Position numbers and translations under genes: made by a program. 51,169 nt of DNA from Streptomyces sp. HPF1205 (GTDB lineage Bacteria; Actinomycetota; Actinomycetes; Streptomycetales; Streptomycetaceae). The stretch is taken from NCBI RefSeq assembly GCF_020400825.1, contig NZ_JAINVH010000045.1, positions 1 through 51,169 of the forward strand, read 5' to 3'. Each line of letters opens with the position of its first letter. The stretch's first letter is position 1. Positions 43,925 through 51,169 of the stretch are shown one piece after another. The notes beneath the pieces were generated by a model that ran no database searches, was not told the DNA's origin, and saw nothing but the letters and a program-made list of their open reading frames with translations.

Positions 43925-45783
43925 CACCGCCCCCCGCCCGCCGGCGTCGGACCGGCGCGAGCGGCACTGCCCCCGCCCACAACCTGCCGCGGCGGGGTGC
44001 GGTCCGCCGCGCCCAGGCGATCACCACCTATGGCGTCGGCTCCCTCATCGCCGTCGACCACGAATCCTTCATCGTCTCGGGCCTCGACGAGGCCGAGCGG
44101 AGCTGGAACCGTGACGAGTCCCCGCGGATCCACGAACGGCGCCTGGCCCGCGTGCTCGAGGTCGACTACTTCCGGCTGCCACCCGCTTCCGACGACACCA
44201 GCAGGGACGGTCTCCGCGTCCGACGATTCCCCTTGATGCACTCCTGCCCCGAGTGCAAGGACCTGCAACGCCACCGCGACTTCAACCCGCCCGCCGGGCG
44301 AAACATCTGCGGTACGTGCGGCCTCGACCTGGTCCCCTCCCGTTTCGTCGTCGGCTGCGAAGCCGGACACCTCGGCGAGTTCCCGTACTGGCAATGGGTG
44401 CATCGTTCCGCGGACCGCGGTGCCACGACGGCGGGACAGTGCGGAGGGAAGCTGAAGATGCGTACGACCGGGCGCACTTCCTCGCTCCGCTCCATCCTGG
44501 TCTCCTGCACCTGTGGGCAGGCTCCCGAGGTCTCCATGGAGGGCTCCTTCCGCAGAAGCGCGCTCAAGGACCTGGGTCTCAAGTGCCGAGGCACCCGCCC
44601 GTGGCTCGGCGCGTCCGCCCTTGCCCAGGAGTGCGGACTGCCGCTACGCACGTTGCAGCGTGGTTCGTCGGCGGTGTGGCAGCCGGTGCTGAAGTCGGCG
44701 CTTTCCATTCCGCCTTGGAGCGACGGCCGCGCGGATCCCCTCGCGGAGCACTGGGACGTGCTCCGCAGGTACGACAATCGCGAGCACATCGAGATCTATC
44801 TCGACGGCGTTTTCAAGGGGAAGTGCCCGGTACCGCTGGACGAAGTGATGAAACTCCTCGACGCGGAACGCGAGGAGGACCCCCACAGCGAGTCCGCCCC
44901 TACCTTCGACCACCGCTACCGTGCCCTGCGCAACAAGGAGTACGAGCGTCTCCGCGCGGGCAACGACGAGAGCGAGCACTCCCACGACGAGCAATTCGTC
45001 TGCGAGACCCCGCTGGGCGACCAGAGCGTGCTCGATCCACTCGGCGTCACCGGCCCGATGCTGGTCAAGAAGCTTCGCGAGGTCCGCGCGCTCAAGGCGT
45101 TCACCCGGCTCGTCGACGCCGAGTCGTCAACCGATTCCCGGGAAATGCCGCTGTCCGAGCGACCCTTGCCCTGGCTTCCGGCCATGGAGGTGCACGGCGA
45201 AGGAGTCTTCCTCCGCCTGGACGAGGAGCGACTCGGCGTGTGGGAGACGACCTTGGCGGTGGCGGCCCGGGTCGATCGGATGCGTGCCGCCCACCAGCGG
45301 GTGTTGGAGCAGCGGGCCGACGACGCCGCCCGGGTCGTCCCCTCCCCAGCCACCCCCCGCATGGTGCTGCTGCACACGCTGGCCCACATCCTCATCAACG
45401 AGTGGAGCTTGGAGGCGGGTTACCCGGCCGCAGCCCTGCGTGAACGCCTTTACGCCGCCGACGACATGGCCGGGATACTCGTCTACACGGCGACGAGCGA
45501 CTCCGCGGGCAGCCTGGGTGGTCTGGTGGCTCAGGGTGAACCGGAGGTTCTGGATCGCGCGGTCCGTTCGGCGATCCGCCGTGCCGAATGGTGTTCCTTG
45601 GATCCGCTCTGCATGGAGACCGAGGCGTCCGGCGCCGGTGGCATCAACCTGGCGGCCTGTCACGCCTGCGTGATGCTCCCGGAGACGAGTTGCGAGCACA
45701 ACAACATCCTGCTCGACCGCGCCCTGCTCATCGGTACCCCCGAGGACCCTCGACTCGGCTACTTCGGGGGCAGCCTGGGGTAG
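43921..45783 (+). CDS. drmB: DrmB-like DUF1998 protein
   Basis: 620 residues, ATGA overlap with drmA. N-terminal RRAQAITTYGVGSLIAVDHESFIVSG is typical of DrmB. Cys pairs CPECKDL, CGTCG and SCTCGQ suggest zinc sites. The C-terminal DUF1998 domain contains LLHTLAHILINEW, GILVYTATSDSAGSLGGL, SLDPLCMETEASGAGGINLAACHACVMLPETSCEHNN and LLDRALLIG. DUF1998 proteins accompany helicases in DISARM and other systems. It is the last gene of the operon. In known DISARM a PLD-family drmC follows; here the next sequence is a truncated regulator on the opposite strand. Confidence 0.88.
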   Translation: MTPPPARRRRTGASGTAPAHNLPRRGAVRRAQAITTYGVGSLIAVDHESFIVSGLDEAERSWNRDESPRIHERRLARVLEVDYFRLPPASDDTSRDGLRVRRFPLMHSCPECKDLQRHRDFNPPAGRNICGTCGLDLVPSRFVVGCEAGHLGEFPYWQWVHRSADRGATTAGQCGGKLKMRTTGRTSSLRSILVSCTCGQAPEVSMEGSFRRSALKDLGLKCRGTRPWLGASALAQECGLPLRTLQRGSSAVWQPVLKSALSIPPWSDGRADPLAEHWDVLRRYDNREHIEIYLDGVFKGKCPVPLDEVMKLLDAEREEDPHSESAPTFDHRYRALRNKEYERLRAGNDESEHSHDEQFVCETPLGDQSVLDPLGVTGPMLVKKLREVRALKAFTRLVDAESSTDSREMPLSERPLPWLPAMEVHGEGVFLRLDEERLGVWETTLAVAARVDRMRAAHQRVLEQRADDAARVVPSPATPRMVLLHTLAHILINEWSLEAGYPAAALRERLYAADDMAGILVYTATSDSAGSLGGLVAQGEPEVLDRAVRSAIRRAEWCSLDPLCMETEASGAGGINLAACHACVMLPETSCEHNNILLDRALLIGTPEDPRLGYFGGSLG

Positions 45784-46343
45784 TGACGACGTATCATCCC
45801 CAATGGCACCGATGAACCGCGGCGCATCCACATCCCGCGCCCGACAAGGGCCAGCACCTCCCGCTCGCGCTCGGTGACACCGTCGAGGGTCCGGGCCGGT
45901 CGGGCGGCGGCGGGAACCGACTTCTCGACGAAGGTGCCGATGAGCCGTTTGGTGACACTCGGCGCGATGAGTGCGTCCCGTCCGGCGACGACGCGGATGG
46001 CGCCGAGAATGTCTTCCAGCGCCATGCTCTTGACCAGGAACCCGCTGGCTCCGGCGCGCAGCGCGCCGTAGATGTATTCGTCCTCGTCGAACGTGGTCAG
46101 TACCAGAACCCTGGGGGCCGCGGGCTCGGCGGCGATGAGGCGCGTCGCGCGGATACCGTCCAGCTCGGGCATGCGGACGTCCATGACGACGACATCGGGT
46201 CTCGACTCCCGGGCGAGCCGGACCGCCTCCCGGCCGTTACCCGCGGAGCCGGCGCACTCCAGATCCGGTGCGTCGTCGATGATCATGCGCAGTCCGAAGA
46301 CCATCAACGGCTGGTCGTCGACGAGGAGCACCCTGATCGTCAT
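45759..46343 (-). pseudogene. NarL-type response regulator truncated in its HTH
   Basis: The receiver domain is intact: VLLVDDQ (Asp 9/10), phospho-acceptor Asp 55 in VVVMDVRMPELDG, VLTTFD, and Lys in GFLVKSM. The LuxR HTH begins LDGVTEREREVLALVGRG, then changes to unrelated MWMRRGSSVPLGMIRR near 45833, so the DNA-binding helices (about 45 residues) are missing. The frame runs on into the antisense of the drmB tail. The break marks the right boundary of the defence island. It overlaps the kinase gene by 4 bp, a normal two-component arrangement before damage. Confidence 0.85.
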
Positions 46344-47241
46344 GCCGGAAGCCTCGCTGCGACCCGGAAACCGCCCTCGGCTCTCGGGCCGGTGCTGAAT
46401 GGGCCGTCGAGCATGGCAACCCGTTCCCGCATGCCCAGCAGTCCGAAACCCCCGCCGCCGGAATGCGGGTGCGTGGCGCCGCGGCCGTTGTCCAGGATCT
46501 CGATCGACACCCCGTCCTCCTCGTACGCGATGAGGACGCGGCAGGCGTGCGTTCCCGAATGGCGTACGACGTTCGTCAGTGCCTCCTGGATGACCCGGAA
46601 GGCGGACAGGTCGATCTCCGGCGGCAGCGTCCGCCGGTCGCCGCGCCAGGCCACATCGACCCTCAGCCCGGCGTCGGCCGCCCGGGTCACCAGGTGGCCG
46701 ACGCCGGCCAGGCCCTGGGCCGGGGCGAGCGGGGCGGCCTCGCCGGCCTCCGGCTCGGCGTGACGCAGGGCGCTGACCATGCGCTGAAGGCCGATCAGGG
46801 TCTCCCGCCTGGTCGCCTCGATGCTCGCCAGCGCCTCTCCCGCCTGCTTCGGCCGGGCCTGGATCACCCGGCCCGCGGCTCCCGCGAGCACGGCGATGGT
46901 GCCGATGCTGTGGGCGACCATGTCGTGCAGTTCGCGCGCGATGCGCAGTCGTTCGGCCATGACGGCGCCCGCGGCACTCTGCTCGCGCAGGGAGACGCCG
47001 TATTCGCGGCGTTTGCGCAACCCGTAGCCCGCGCCCCAGCCGCAAGCGCGCCGTAGGACGGCGTCGGCCACCGTCGTGCCAGGAGTACCGGAACCGCCAG
47101 GACCAGGACGAGGGCCGCCAGTTCCGGCGGCCCCAGGGAGGGGAACCGGTGGGGCCCTTCGTACTGGGGGCCTTGGACCGTGGGCGCCGTCCAGAACAGA
47201 AGGGAGGCGTACAGGAGGTACGCGCCGACTTGCATGCCCAT
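46340..47241 (-). pseudogene. NarL-type sensor histidine kinase, internally deleted
   Basis: The C-terminal part is good: HisKA_3 box ERLRIARELHDMVAHSIG (phospho-His), QEALTNVVRHSG and LDNGRGA...GFGLLGMRER. The N-terminus (MQVGAYLLYASLLFWTA, LAALVLVLAVPVLLARRWPTPS) lies in another frame. Near 47060-47090 it passes directly into GWGAGYGLRKRREYGVSLREQ, so several membrane segments and the reading frame have been lost. A short start for the remaining kinase core (GTG near 47071) could give a soluble fragment, but its partner regulator is also broken. Confidence 0.78.
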
Positions 47242-47267
47242 GCCTACAAGCCGGACCAGCGCCAGCG

Positions 47268-47785
47268 GGCTGATCCGCGCCACCTTCGCCGCGGTGCCTG
47301 CCCGGCGGCGGCTGATCCTCGCGAAAAGCCTCGTGGTGGCCCTGCTCATGGCGGTTGTCGGCCTGATCGCCTCGATCGCCTCCATGTACGTCGCCGGGTA
47401 CGCCCTCACCGGCCAGTTGTCCGGGCTCTCACTCGGCCAGGACGCGGCCTTGCGGGCCGCGGTCCTGTCCGCGGCGCTTCCCGTGATCGGCTCCCAGGTG
47501 GGCATCGCGATCGGCGCACTGATCCGGCATCCCCTCGGCGCCGTCGGCACGACCTGGGGGCTCCTGCTGCTGCTGCCGACGATGCTGGCAAGCGGGACCA
47601 TCGGACTCGGCGCCGCGACCGAAGCGATGCCGCTCTCAGCATGGATGACGCTCGCCCACACCGGATCCACCGGCGCCCAGCAGAGCCCACTTCCCGCCTC
47701 GGCCGCGGCCTGGATACTCATCGTCACATGGCCGCTGGCCGGCCTGGTCGTGACCGCGACCACGGTAACGCGGCAGGACATGTGA
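47268..47785 (+). pseudogene. ABC-2 permease C-terminal remnant
   Basis: From LIRATFAAVPARRRLILAKSLVV the sequence matches the typical middle of ABC-2 permeases (membrane-associated IRATxAAVPRR loop), followed by about four membrane segments ending LVVTATTVTRQDM. The expected N-terminal portion is absent; upstream sequence is the antisense of the kinase start. A deletion that removed the start of this gene and probably a neighbouring ATPase gene explains the junction near 47250-47270. Confidence 0.7.
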
Positions 47786-49140
47786 GCACCGCGTCCGCAC
47801 GCGACCGCCAACGGCGCCGCGGGGAACGCCGGAGGAGGACCACCGGCCCCGCGACACCGGCGCCGCCACGCATGTTCCCCCCCGGCACCTCACGATCAGC
47901 GCCGAGACCCTGGCTGACCTGCTATTAGGACGAATCTAGGACGGCCGAAGGATCCATGTCCATAACGTCACCGCGCGGGTGTTCAGTCGTTCCCGCGCAA
48001 CGAAGGAACAGCGATGAGACGCTTGTGCAACGCATCAGTGGCGGCCACGACAATGGGCGCCGCTGTCACCCGGACCCGCCTGGCCCGGGCCCGTCGCCGG
48101 CCGATGGGTCGACAGGACCGCGGCTTCTCAGCGTGCCAAGCGGCCGCGCCCAGCCCGGGCGGCAGGTCCTTGAACATCCACGGAATTCACAAACGACCCG
48201 CTTGAAGTATTCGAGCCCTTCGAATACGGCACTACACACGGGGATTTCATTTTGCACCACTTGTCGGCCGTTTCTCTGTATTCTTCGGCCCACCGAACGT
48301 GCTCCAGCGATCCGGCGTACCTGCCCGGTCCCGCCCTTCCGGAGCGCCCGGGGATCGTGGCGCTGCCGATCTCGTCGCTCTCGTCCGGCGCTTCGCCCCG
48401 CGGGGCGGCCCGAAGCGCAAGAGTCTCCCCGGCGACGGTCGGCGACGTCCGCCGGCGCCTGGAATCCGGTGAGCGGAGTTCGCGCACCAGATGGACCGCC
48501 TCGCGCGGTCGACCGTCGACCTGGCCGAACAGTCTCTGAGGGCTCGGTCGGTACGGAGGCGGTGCGGGCACACCCGCTCGGTGGCGGCGCCGTCCTGGCC
48601 CGATCAGCCCGACGTCACCGGTGGTGCCGGTCGATGTCCCATGGCGACGTGGCCGCGGTTGGGCACCAAGCGCTTCGAAAGAGCGCCCGCGCGATCACAG
48701 GTGGCGGAGCGGATACCGCCGTTGGCTGATCGGCATCACACACGGCCCTGAGTCGTACACCAGCCGCGGCGTGCTCTCACCGGCACCGATGACGGCCACA
48801 GCGCCATCGCCATCAGCGCCCTACGCGACATGCGCTGCGGACGCGTACGGCTGCCACCCGCAGCCGACGCACCAGCCCGACCACCCCTCCTCCGGGAGCC
48901 GCTGACCACCCGTCACCGGATGTCCTCCCACGCGACTGAAGATCATCACTCACCGGTTACTCGGTAAGGGTCGGCAATCATCACGACGGAGCATCCAGGA
49001 ATCCGATTGGACGCACTGCCGCGACTCAGAAGGCCCTGCACAATTGCGGGCCGTTGTGAGTTATTCAAGTGAACGGGCGACTGCGGAAACGGCTGACAGC
49101 TGTTTCCGGGGCTCGCATTCGAATCCTAGGAGTTTGCACT
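47786..49140. other. 1.35-kb region without confident genes
   Basis: No frame has a convincing start and product on either strand. One leftward frame (about 48130-48570, RLFGQVDGRPREAVHLVREL...) looks slightly protein-like but is unrecognised. Together with the broken genes to its left this looks like eroded DNA. It must contain the promoter of the lipoprotein at 49141. Confidence 0.5.
48207..48227. promoter_or_regulatory. palindrome in AT-richer patch
   Basis: GTATTCGA and TCGAATAC flank a 5-bp centre (48207-48227), a perfect 8-bp dyad in a locally AT-rich stretch. No gene start is adjacent, so it may be an orphaned operator or a weak hairpin. Confidence 0.35.
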
Positions 49141-49821
49141 ATGCACGTTCGAATTCGCACCTGCCTGCCTGCCGTGGCGGCGATGATCGCCGGAAGCGCG
49201 CTGCTCACCGCATGCAATGGCGACTCGGGCAGCTCTTCCGACAACGCTGCCTCGCCATCACAGGCGTCGTCGGCACCCACGCCGAGTGACACCGGCGCCG
49301 CGAGTACGCCCAGCGCGTCGGCGTCGACGTCGTCGGCAGCGGCGTCGCCGGCCGGTGCGGACAGCGGGTCGTCCGGCAAGCCGGTGGCAGTGAACAAGGC
49401 GTTCACCGACAACGTGATGGGCGAAAAGGCGACCGTTCTCAAGTACGTGAGCGGGTACCAGCCTTCGGCCGCGGCGAAGAGCAAATTCTCCGCGCTGGCG
49501 GATGAGGAGGTCGTCCTCGTCGAGGTGAAGGTGACGGCAAGCAGCAAGTATTACGACGTCTTCGGCGCCGACTCGTTCTCTCTCACGGGCATGGCCAACG
49601 GGATAGACGACGCCAGCACCACGATCCTCGACGACGAGATCAAGGCCGCCGGATACCCGCCGCTCCCCGATGCCGAAACAGGCAAGACCACGACCGGCTG
49701 GGTCGTGTTCACTCCGGACAAGGGCACGAAGAAGCTTGTACTCCGGCACAAGCGCCTCGCCGCGAAGACGTCCAACGGCACGTCCATCCCGTCGAAGAAC
49801 TTCGACATTCCGCTGAACTGA
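49141..49821 (+). CDS. lipoprotein, DUF4352-like
   Basis: 226 residues. The signal peptide ends in lipobox LLTAC near residue 24, then a 45-residue Ser/Ala/Thr/Pro linker (SSAPTPSDTGAASTPSASAS). The globular domain from about residue 80 (VAVNKAFTDNVMGEKATVLKYVSG ... EEVVLVEVKVTAS ... TTTGWVVFTPDKGTKKLVLRHK) matches the DUF4352/telokin-like beta-sandwich found in extracytoplasmic lipoproteins. Function is unknown. No strong Shine-Dalgarno is seen (GGAG at 49128-49131 is the best). Confidence 0.82.
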   Translation: MHVRIRTCLPAVAAMIAGSALLTACNGDSGSSSDNAASPSQASSAPTPSDTGAASTPSASASTSSAAASPAGADSGSSGKPVAVNKAFTDNVMGEKATVLKYVSGYQPSAAAKSKFSALADEEVVLVEVKVTASSKYYDVFGADSFSLTGMANGIDDASTTILDDEIKAAGYPPLPDAETGKTTTGWVVFTPDKGTKKLVLRHKRLAAKTSNGTSIPSKNFDIPLN

Positions 49822-49865
49822 CCCTGCCGGGGCCTGCGCTTGATGCCCGTCGTCAGCCAGGACCT

Positions 49866-49995
49866 TCAGCGGGCCCGTGATCGTTCGGCGAGCGGACCGA
49901 TGACCGCGGTGGCGTAGGCGTGGGCGGTGGACTCGCTTATCCCGAACCCGGCAGCGATCTTCGCCAGGTGACCCACGCCACGAGTCCACGAGCGC
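49866..49995 (-). pseudogene. IS5-type transposase N-terminal HTH fragment
   Basis: The leftward reading GHLAKIAAGFGISESTAHAYATAVIGPLAERSRAR closely resembles the HTH of IS5-group (DDE_Tnp_4) transposases (DTLAQIAAGFGISVGTAHAYV). It ends in a stop at 49866, and the DDE domain is absent. Only about 40 residues remain, so it is an old insertion scrap. Confidence 0.6.
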
Positions 49996-50176
49996 ATGCG
50001 GCAGGTCGAGTGCGGCGTTGGATCACCAACGAGGCCCCCGAGCAGCGTGATCGAGACGTCAGACATCTCGATCAACAGCCCGGGGGCCTCGCTCGGCGCG
50101 GCCTCGCCGACCGTCACATGATCGGCGGCCACTCGAAGAAGCTCGGTGAGCGGTGTGGTGTGGCAACCGGGCGTGG

Positions 50177-50869
50177 TCAGACGGGCTGGCCCATGGGCCG
50201 GATGGTCAGGGTGTTGAGGTCGACGCCCGCCGGCTGGTCGAGTGCGAAGCAGACGGCCTCGGCGATGGGCTGGGGAGGCAGAGCGAAGGGGGGAACGCCG
50301 GTGCCTTGCCAGAATGGTGTGTCGATCATGCCGGGGTTGACAAGAGTGACACCGATGCCGCGGGCCGTGGCGTGCAGACGCAGGTTCTCGGCGAGCCCGG
50401 TGGTGGCCCATTTGGTGGCCGAGTAGAGATTGGCGGGAGAGTTCTTCAGCCCGGCCACGCTGCCGATGAGCACCAGTCGTCCGCCGGTGGCCTCCAGGTG
50501 GGGCAGGGCGGCATGGGCCAGCAAGGCGGGACCGAGGACGTTGGTGAGAACCATCGGCGCCCACGACGTCGGGTCACCGGCCCCGATGGAGTCACCGGAC
50601 ATGAATCCGGCGTTGGCCACCGCCGCGTCAAGGGCACCGAAACGCTCCACGGTCCGGGTCACGACCGACTCGGTGGCCTGCCAGTCCGCCGCGTCCGCGA
50701 CAAGACCCAGCATCCGGTCGGGGTGGCCGACCTCGTCGAGGAAAGTCTTCAGTTTGCCCTCGTTGCGGCCGGTGACCGCCACACGGTGACCGCGGTCGAG
50801 GAGCAGTCGCGCGGTGTGGGCGCCGATACCGCTGGTCCCGCCGGTGATCAGTACGGTCTTGCCGGTCAT
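50177..50869 (-). CDS. short-chain dehydrogenase/reductase
   Basis: 230 residues. TGGTSGIGAHTARLL near residue 8, TGRNEGK (NADP preference), VADAAD, VANAGF near 83, catalytic Ser in LIGSVAG and YSATKWA near 148. The C-terminus has NPGMIDTPFW and the family-typical VDLNTLTIRPMGQPV. ATG 50869 is preferred to ATG 50875 because AGGAG is 7 nt away from the former and only 1 nt from the latter. It is divergent from an XRE regulator that probably controls it. Confidence 0.92.
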   Translation of the reverse strand: MTGKTVLITGGTSGIGAHTARLLLDRGHRVAVTGRNEGKLKTFLDEVGHPDRMLGLVADAADWQATESVVTRTVERFGALDAAVANAGFMSGDSIGAGDPTSWAPMVLTNVLGPALLAHAALPHLEATGGRLVLIGSVAGLKNSPANLYSATKWATTGLAENLRLHATARGIGVTLVNPGMIDTPFWQGTGVPPFALPPQPIAEAVCFALDQPAGVDLNTLTIRPMGQPV

Positions 50870-51050
50870 GGTCATGCTCCTGACGTATGGACGAGGGACG
50901 GCGGACGGCGGACAGCGATCCGCGGTGAAGGAGTGCCGTTCAAATCCGCCGACCCCACGAAACCGGCGCCGTCGAAGGCGGACAAGGCCGCGTTTATGGG
51001 GGGTACAAACACGACCTCCCTGTCGGCCGGACCACGAGTACCGTGAAGGA

Positions 51051-51169
51051 ATGGAACCTCCGTCCGAAAACCACACCGGTGGTCCCGCCGGCAACCGCTC
51101 GGAAATCCGTGACTTCCTCATCAGCCGACGCGCCAAGCTCGCCCCGGAGCGGGTCGGACTTCCCACCGG
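51051..51169 (+). CDS. XRE regulator with MmyB-like domain (5' part)
   Basis: Only the first 39 residues are in the window: MEPPSENHTGG, then NRSEIRDFLISRRAKLAPERVGLP. This is the N-terminus of the large actinobacterial XRE family whose members carry a MmyB-like ligand domain and usually regulate an adjacent divergent SDR gene, as here. The gene runs off the end of the window. Confidence 0.8.
   Translation, partial: MEPPSENHTGGPAGNRSEIRDFLISRRAKLAPERVGLPT

Noticed and set aside
48128..48571. Leftward frame RLFGQVDGRPREAVHLVREL... in the gene-poor region
   Set aside because: Not recognised, no clear start, and it runs through an AT-rich palindromic patch; too weak to call a gene.

Overview
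The sequence is high-GC, actinobacterial, and most likely from a Streptomyces chromosome. Support for this includes GTG/TTG starts, stop-start overlaps, proline/alanine-rich secreted proteins, a Scr1-type XRE regulator followed by small accessory genes, an RsbW-like ATPase and YtrA-type GntR control. No tRNA, rRNA or CRISPR array was seen.

Layout. Positions 1-4.5 kb hold a three-gene MoxR AAA+/metallopeptidase-VWA cassette. A secreted M15-like zinc protein (4.6-5.2 kb, minus) follows. Positions 5.34-12.67 kb look like a degraded Tn3-family element. It has about 52-bp diverged terminal inverted repeats, a Tn3 transposase broken by a frameshift and by an internal deletion of the catalytic region, a GntR-ABC exporter cargo, and a TnpI-like tyrosine recombinase preceded by three copies of a recombinase-site-like repeat. 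Then come a lipoprotein, a SUKH-domain protein, a TetR/quinone oxidoreductase/SDR cluster with paired palindromic operators, and an XRE/RsbW-like locus with a small gene present in three tandem copies. A three-gene membrane/P-loop NTPase operon lies at 20.7-24.1 kb, followed by a secreted protein and a DUF1877 protein.

The main interest is a putative anti-phage/restriction island at 26.6-45.8 kb. Two cytosine-C5 methyltransferases are transcribed rightwards; the first lacks the catalytic Cys and the second keeps PCQ but has EQV instead of ENV. Facing them is a leftward operon of an XRE-fused GHKL (MORC/MutL-like) ATPase and two unknown proteins. A divergent rightward operon encodes a small acidic protein, a giant GHKL-SF2 helicase fusion, a UvrD-like SF1 helicase, and homologues of the DISARM core proteins DrmA and DrmB. 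The last four genes overlap by 4 bp at each junction. No DrmC (PLD) and no recognisable nuclease is present, so this is not a textbook class 1 or 2 DISARM. It looks like a DrmAB module joined to a GHKL-ATPase/methyltransferase module.

The right edge of the island cuts a NarL-type response regulator inside its HTH. The adjoining histidine kinase and ABC permease are also remnants, and about 1.35 kb without a gene follows. The window ends with a DUF4352-like lipoprotein, a small IS5-type transposase scrap, an SDR gene and the divergent start of an XRE regulator. All functional statements come from reading motifs; no database search was run.
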